Positions 4,977-5,099 of a stretch of DNA of 5,099 bases are shown one piece after another. Made by a program: the position numbers and the translations under genes. Within the stretch, counting starts at the first letter, position 1. Each line of letters opens with the position of its first letter. The stretch is from Treponema sp. UBA4319 (GTDB lineage Bacteria; Spirochaetota; Spirochaetia; Treponematales; Treponemataceae): positions 1 to 5,099 of the forward strand of contig DGUD01000134.1 of assembly GCA_002393865.1 (NCBI GenBank). The letters are read 5' to 3'. Below the pieces are notes generated by a model that saw only the letters and a list, made by a program, of their open reading frames with translations, was not told where the DNA came from and did no database searches.

Positions 4977-5099
4977 ATGGCAGAACTCGAAGAAGAAAAA
5001 AACGTAGCGTCTGTTCCTGAAGGGGCGGAAGGGCAGATTCCGGCAGAAGAACTTGCCCCGGCAGAAGAGCTTGCCCCGGCAGAAGAACTTGTCCCGGCA
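4977..5099 (+). CDS. Start of a protein with an acidic, repeat-containing N-terminus, cut by the window; possible TIGR03545 partner
   Basis: Only 41 codons are visible. The ATG has a good ribosome site (GGAG, 4965-4968, eight bases upstream) and lies three bases after the previous stop, so the two genes are likely co-transcribed. The visible protein is Glu/Ala/Pro-rich with no signal peptide and no membrane segment, and ends in three copies of PAEEL(A/V). Such a start is probably a disordered cytoplasmic extension. Position after a TIGR03546-like gene suggests a TIGR03545 protein, but nothing in the visible residues confirms it. Confidence 0.6.
   Translation, partial: MAELEEEKNVASVPEGAEGQIPAEELAPAEELAPAEELVPA
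5040..5099 (+). repeat. 18-bp in-frame tandem repeat encoding PAEELA
   Basis: Three units begin at 5040, 5058 and 5076 (CCGGCAGAAGAACTTGCC). Unit 2 differs by one base (GAG for GAA) and unit 3 by one base (GTC for GCC). Six bases of a fourth unit reach the window edge. Because the unit is a multiple of three, copy-number changes keep the frame. Confidence 0.9.

Noticed and set aside
5040..5099. CRISPR-like array
   Set aside because: The units are directly adjacent with no spacers and encode a regular peptide repeat in frame.

Overview
The window is GC-rich bacterial DNA with every supported gene on the + strand. The sequence suggests an anaerobic or facultative bacterium. The adjacent pair at the right end (a TIGR03546-type membrane protein followed by a partial gene in the usual place of its TIGR03545 partner) and the style of the tyrosyl-tRNA synthetase fit a spirochaete, possibly a Treponema-like one. 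That assignment rests on remembered family distribution, not on a search.

Positions 1-2730 hold an anaerobic (class III) ribonucleotide reductase operon with an unusual layout. The catalytic subunit NrdD (5' end outside the window) stops just after its zinc-site cysteines, before the glycyl radical segment that every self-contained NrdD needs. That segment appears on the next, separate reading frame (1395-1943), fused through an Ala-rich linker to a thioredoxin/glutaredoxin-like domain with a CPHC active site. The radical-SAM activase gene nrdG follows, overlapping the second gene by 8 bases if it starts at TTG 1936. The apparent design is a two-piece reductase: one protein carries the active site, the other carries both the radical glycine and the probable electron donor, and NrdG makes the radical.

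Positions 2731-3082 are non-coding except for a leader peptide. Weak hairpins lie after nrdG. Then come a good sigma-70-type promoter (TTGACA / extended TAGGAT), a 36-codon reading frame with four Tyr codons in six, and a strong intrinsic terminator immediately before the tyrS ribosome-binding site. An alternative helix that could disrupt the terminator begins about 15 bases after the Tyr codons. This is the architecture of ribosome-mediated transcription attenuation, here sensing Tyr-tRNA supply to control tyrosyl-tRNA synthetase.

Positions 3083-4327 encode complete TyrRS. A probable terminator follows. An extended -10 element sits so close to the ATG at 4461 that its transcript would be leaderless; the same is predicted for the tyrosine leader peptide. 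The gene at 4461-4973 encodes a small TIGR03546-like membrane protein. The final gene (4977 to the edge) begins with an acidic, proline-containing N-terminus built partly from 18-bp tandem repeats.
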